Part shown: in pieces, positions 53,661-54,587 of the stretch
Position numbering within the stretch: the first letter of the stretch is position 1
Layout of the letters: each line of letters starts with the position of its first letter
Notes under the pieces: generated by a model
Database searches by the model: none
What the model saw: only the letters and a program-made list of their open reading frames with translations
What the model was told of the DNA's origin: nothing
Position numbers and translations under genes: made by a program
Assembly (NCBI GenBank): GCA_012030715.1
Contig: JAAUUJ010000007.1
Span: forward strand, 1 to 54,587
Length of the DNA: 54,587 nucleotides
DNA from: Synechococcaceae cyanobacterium SM2_3_1
GTDB taxonomy: Bacteria > Cyanobacteriota > Cyanobacteriia > Thermostichales > Thermostichaceae
Reading direction: 5' to 3'

Positions 53661-54587
53661 CTATTGACTGCGTTCCCAGAGACGGTTGATCTCCTTGATC
53701 AGATCTGGATCAGGAGGGGAAAAGATCTGCACTCCCGGCTCAACTTCTACACCTGTAATGCCCTGGCTCCAGGGGCTATTGGGTACAGTGGCAGGATCCA
53801 CTTCTGGGTGGGTGGGACGGAACCCATGTTGGACAAACACCGCTTGCTGTGCTGGGGCGAGCAGGAAATCAAGAAACTCACGGGCAGCGTCCGCCTCGGC
53901 CTCACTGACCTCTCGACGCATAATGGCAGCAGTGGAAGTGGTTTCAATGGTGGGATCCAGATAATAAATCTGGTAAGACTTGCTCTGAGATGTCGCAGCC
54001 TGTTGCCAGCGCCAGAGGGCAATACTTTCATAAACCGTGGCAACATCAGCATCATTGGGACCCCGGGCAATAAATTCCCGCAAGAGAATGTCGGTGGATC
54101 GAGGAGGTAGGTACACCGATCGTTTCATCAAAGCGATCAGGGCCTCAATGGAATTAACATTGATCTCTGTGGCAGAAGGGAGACGCGGCAGATCTAGGGC
54201 ATGGGTAGCTGCCAGAGCTAGCGTTAGTTGACCACTATTCGAGCGGGTGGGATCTGTGATCACAAAATCGAAGCTGCCCCATTCTTTCTCCCCAATCGCT
54301 CCCCAGCGTCCTGTACTCATGGCCTCAACCAGCCGATCCCAGTCAAAGCGATCATCTGGAAACAGCGCTTCCCCCCGTTCTGGCCAGCTAATCCCCACCA
54401 GGATCGTGCTCACAATCGGCTCGGGTGGCAAATAAAAGGGATCTCCCCCCACCTGCACCTGCCAGCGATCCTGTAAGTCCTGGAGCAACCGACCATTGGC
54501 GGGAATTAACACGGTGGGATCTAGATCCTGCTGGTCATCCAGATAGGCATTCACCATCTCTCGCGATCCTCGAAGACTGGAGCTGGA
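53661..54587 (-). CDS. Extracellular solute-binding protein-like, 5' end outside window
   Basis: The frame is open to the right edge; the first visible residues are SSSSLRGSREMVNAYLDDQQ. Segments such as PIVSTILVGISWPERGEALF, WGSFDFVITDPTRSNSGQLT LALAA, ESIALWRWQQAATSQSKSYQ, IYYLDPTIETTSTAAIMRRE and EFLDFLLAPAQQAVFVQHGFRP are those of periplasmic type II binding proteins; LLAPAQQAxFVQHGFRP is the usual C-terminal part. The DPT...NSG segment resembles oxyanion-binding relatives of sulfate/molybdate/iron proteins. The ligand cannot be told without the N terminus. Confidence 0.75.
   Translation of the reverse strand, partial: SSSSLRGSREMVNAYLDDQQDLDPTVLIPANGRLLQDLQDRWQVQVGGDPFYLPPEPIVSTILVGISWPERGEALFPDDRFDWDRLVEAMSTGRWGAIGEKEWGSFDFVITDPTRSNSGQLTLALAATHALDLPRLPSATEINVNSIEALIALMKRSVYLPPRSTDILLREFIARGPNDADVATVYESIALWRWQQAATSQSKSYQIYYLDPTIETTSTAAIMRREVSEAEADAAREFLDFLLAPAQQAVFVQHGFRPTHPEVDPATVPNSPWSQGITGVEVEPGVQIFSPPDPDLIKEINRLWERSQ

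Overview
The window is chromosomal DNA of a cyanobacterium. The markers are cytochrome c6 (petJ), ferredoxin-type nitrite and nitrate reductases with NtcB and NarM, a fused ModBC molybdate transporter, SirB/CobA siroheme enzymes and NtcA-type promoter boxes. GATC words are strikingly frequent. I do not assign a genus.

Layout. 0.2-13.5 kb, minus strand: a run for extracellular alpha-glucan use, with four GH13-type enzymes (one pullulanase), a membrane protein and a sodium:solute symporter; three of the four enzymes are interrupted by single-base frameshifts. 13.6-18 kb: msrA, a frameshifted unknown gene, a frameshifted PD-(D/E)XK nuclease, an ISAs1-type transposase scrap, a TerB-like gene, an NhaC antiporter remnant and rsmA. 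18-27 kb: a GGDEF-EAL protein with an altered GGDEF motif, a large conserved hypothetical, and an overlapping TpsB / CHAT protease / transglutaminase set. 27-31.5 kb: an HD phosphohydrolase, sirB, cobA and a DUF3352 protein. 31.6-36 kb: tRNA-Gly(CCC) followed by an integrase scrap, a methyltransferase, a VOC protein, a TAXI protein and a CAP-domain lipoprotein. 36-39.3 kb: petJ and an MbnP/MbnH-type pair, both preceded by the same palindromic sequence, with an LRR gene fragment between them. 39.3-46.9 kb: molybdate transport (modBC, modA), a divergent ribbon-helix-helix/TOBE gene, mobA and a TrpD2-like gene. 47-52.7 kb: ntcB, nirA, a scar of a nitrate transporter (nrtP), narB and narM. 52.7-54.6 kb: an Uma2 nuclease (frameshifted) and a solute-binding protein that runs off the end.

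Functional theme. Nitrate assimilation and its cofactor supply are spread over the right half: siroheme (sirB, cobA) for NirA, molybdate uptake and Mo-cofactor guanylylation (mod, mobA) for NarB, NarM for NarB activity, and NtcA/NtcB for control. The transporter that would normally sit between nirA and narB is deleted to its last codons.

Two regulatory ideas stand out. The first is a shared palindrome in front of petJ and the MbnP/MbnH pair, which suggests a copper-linked regulon. The second is a ribbon-helix-helix protein fused to a molybdate-binding TOBE domain, divergent from modA across a pair of direct repeats, which suggests a ModE-like sensor of a different fold.

Caveat. At least eleven genes carry single-base indels, several in homopolymers (three C7/G7 tracts, one A7, one T4), while many long core genes are open. 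The true deletions (nrtP, NhaC, integrase, LRR) show real decay, but the homopolymer indels could be assembly errors. I therefore merge the pieces and call them pseudogenes with that reservation.
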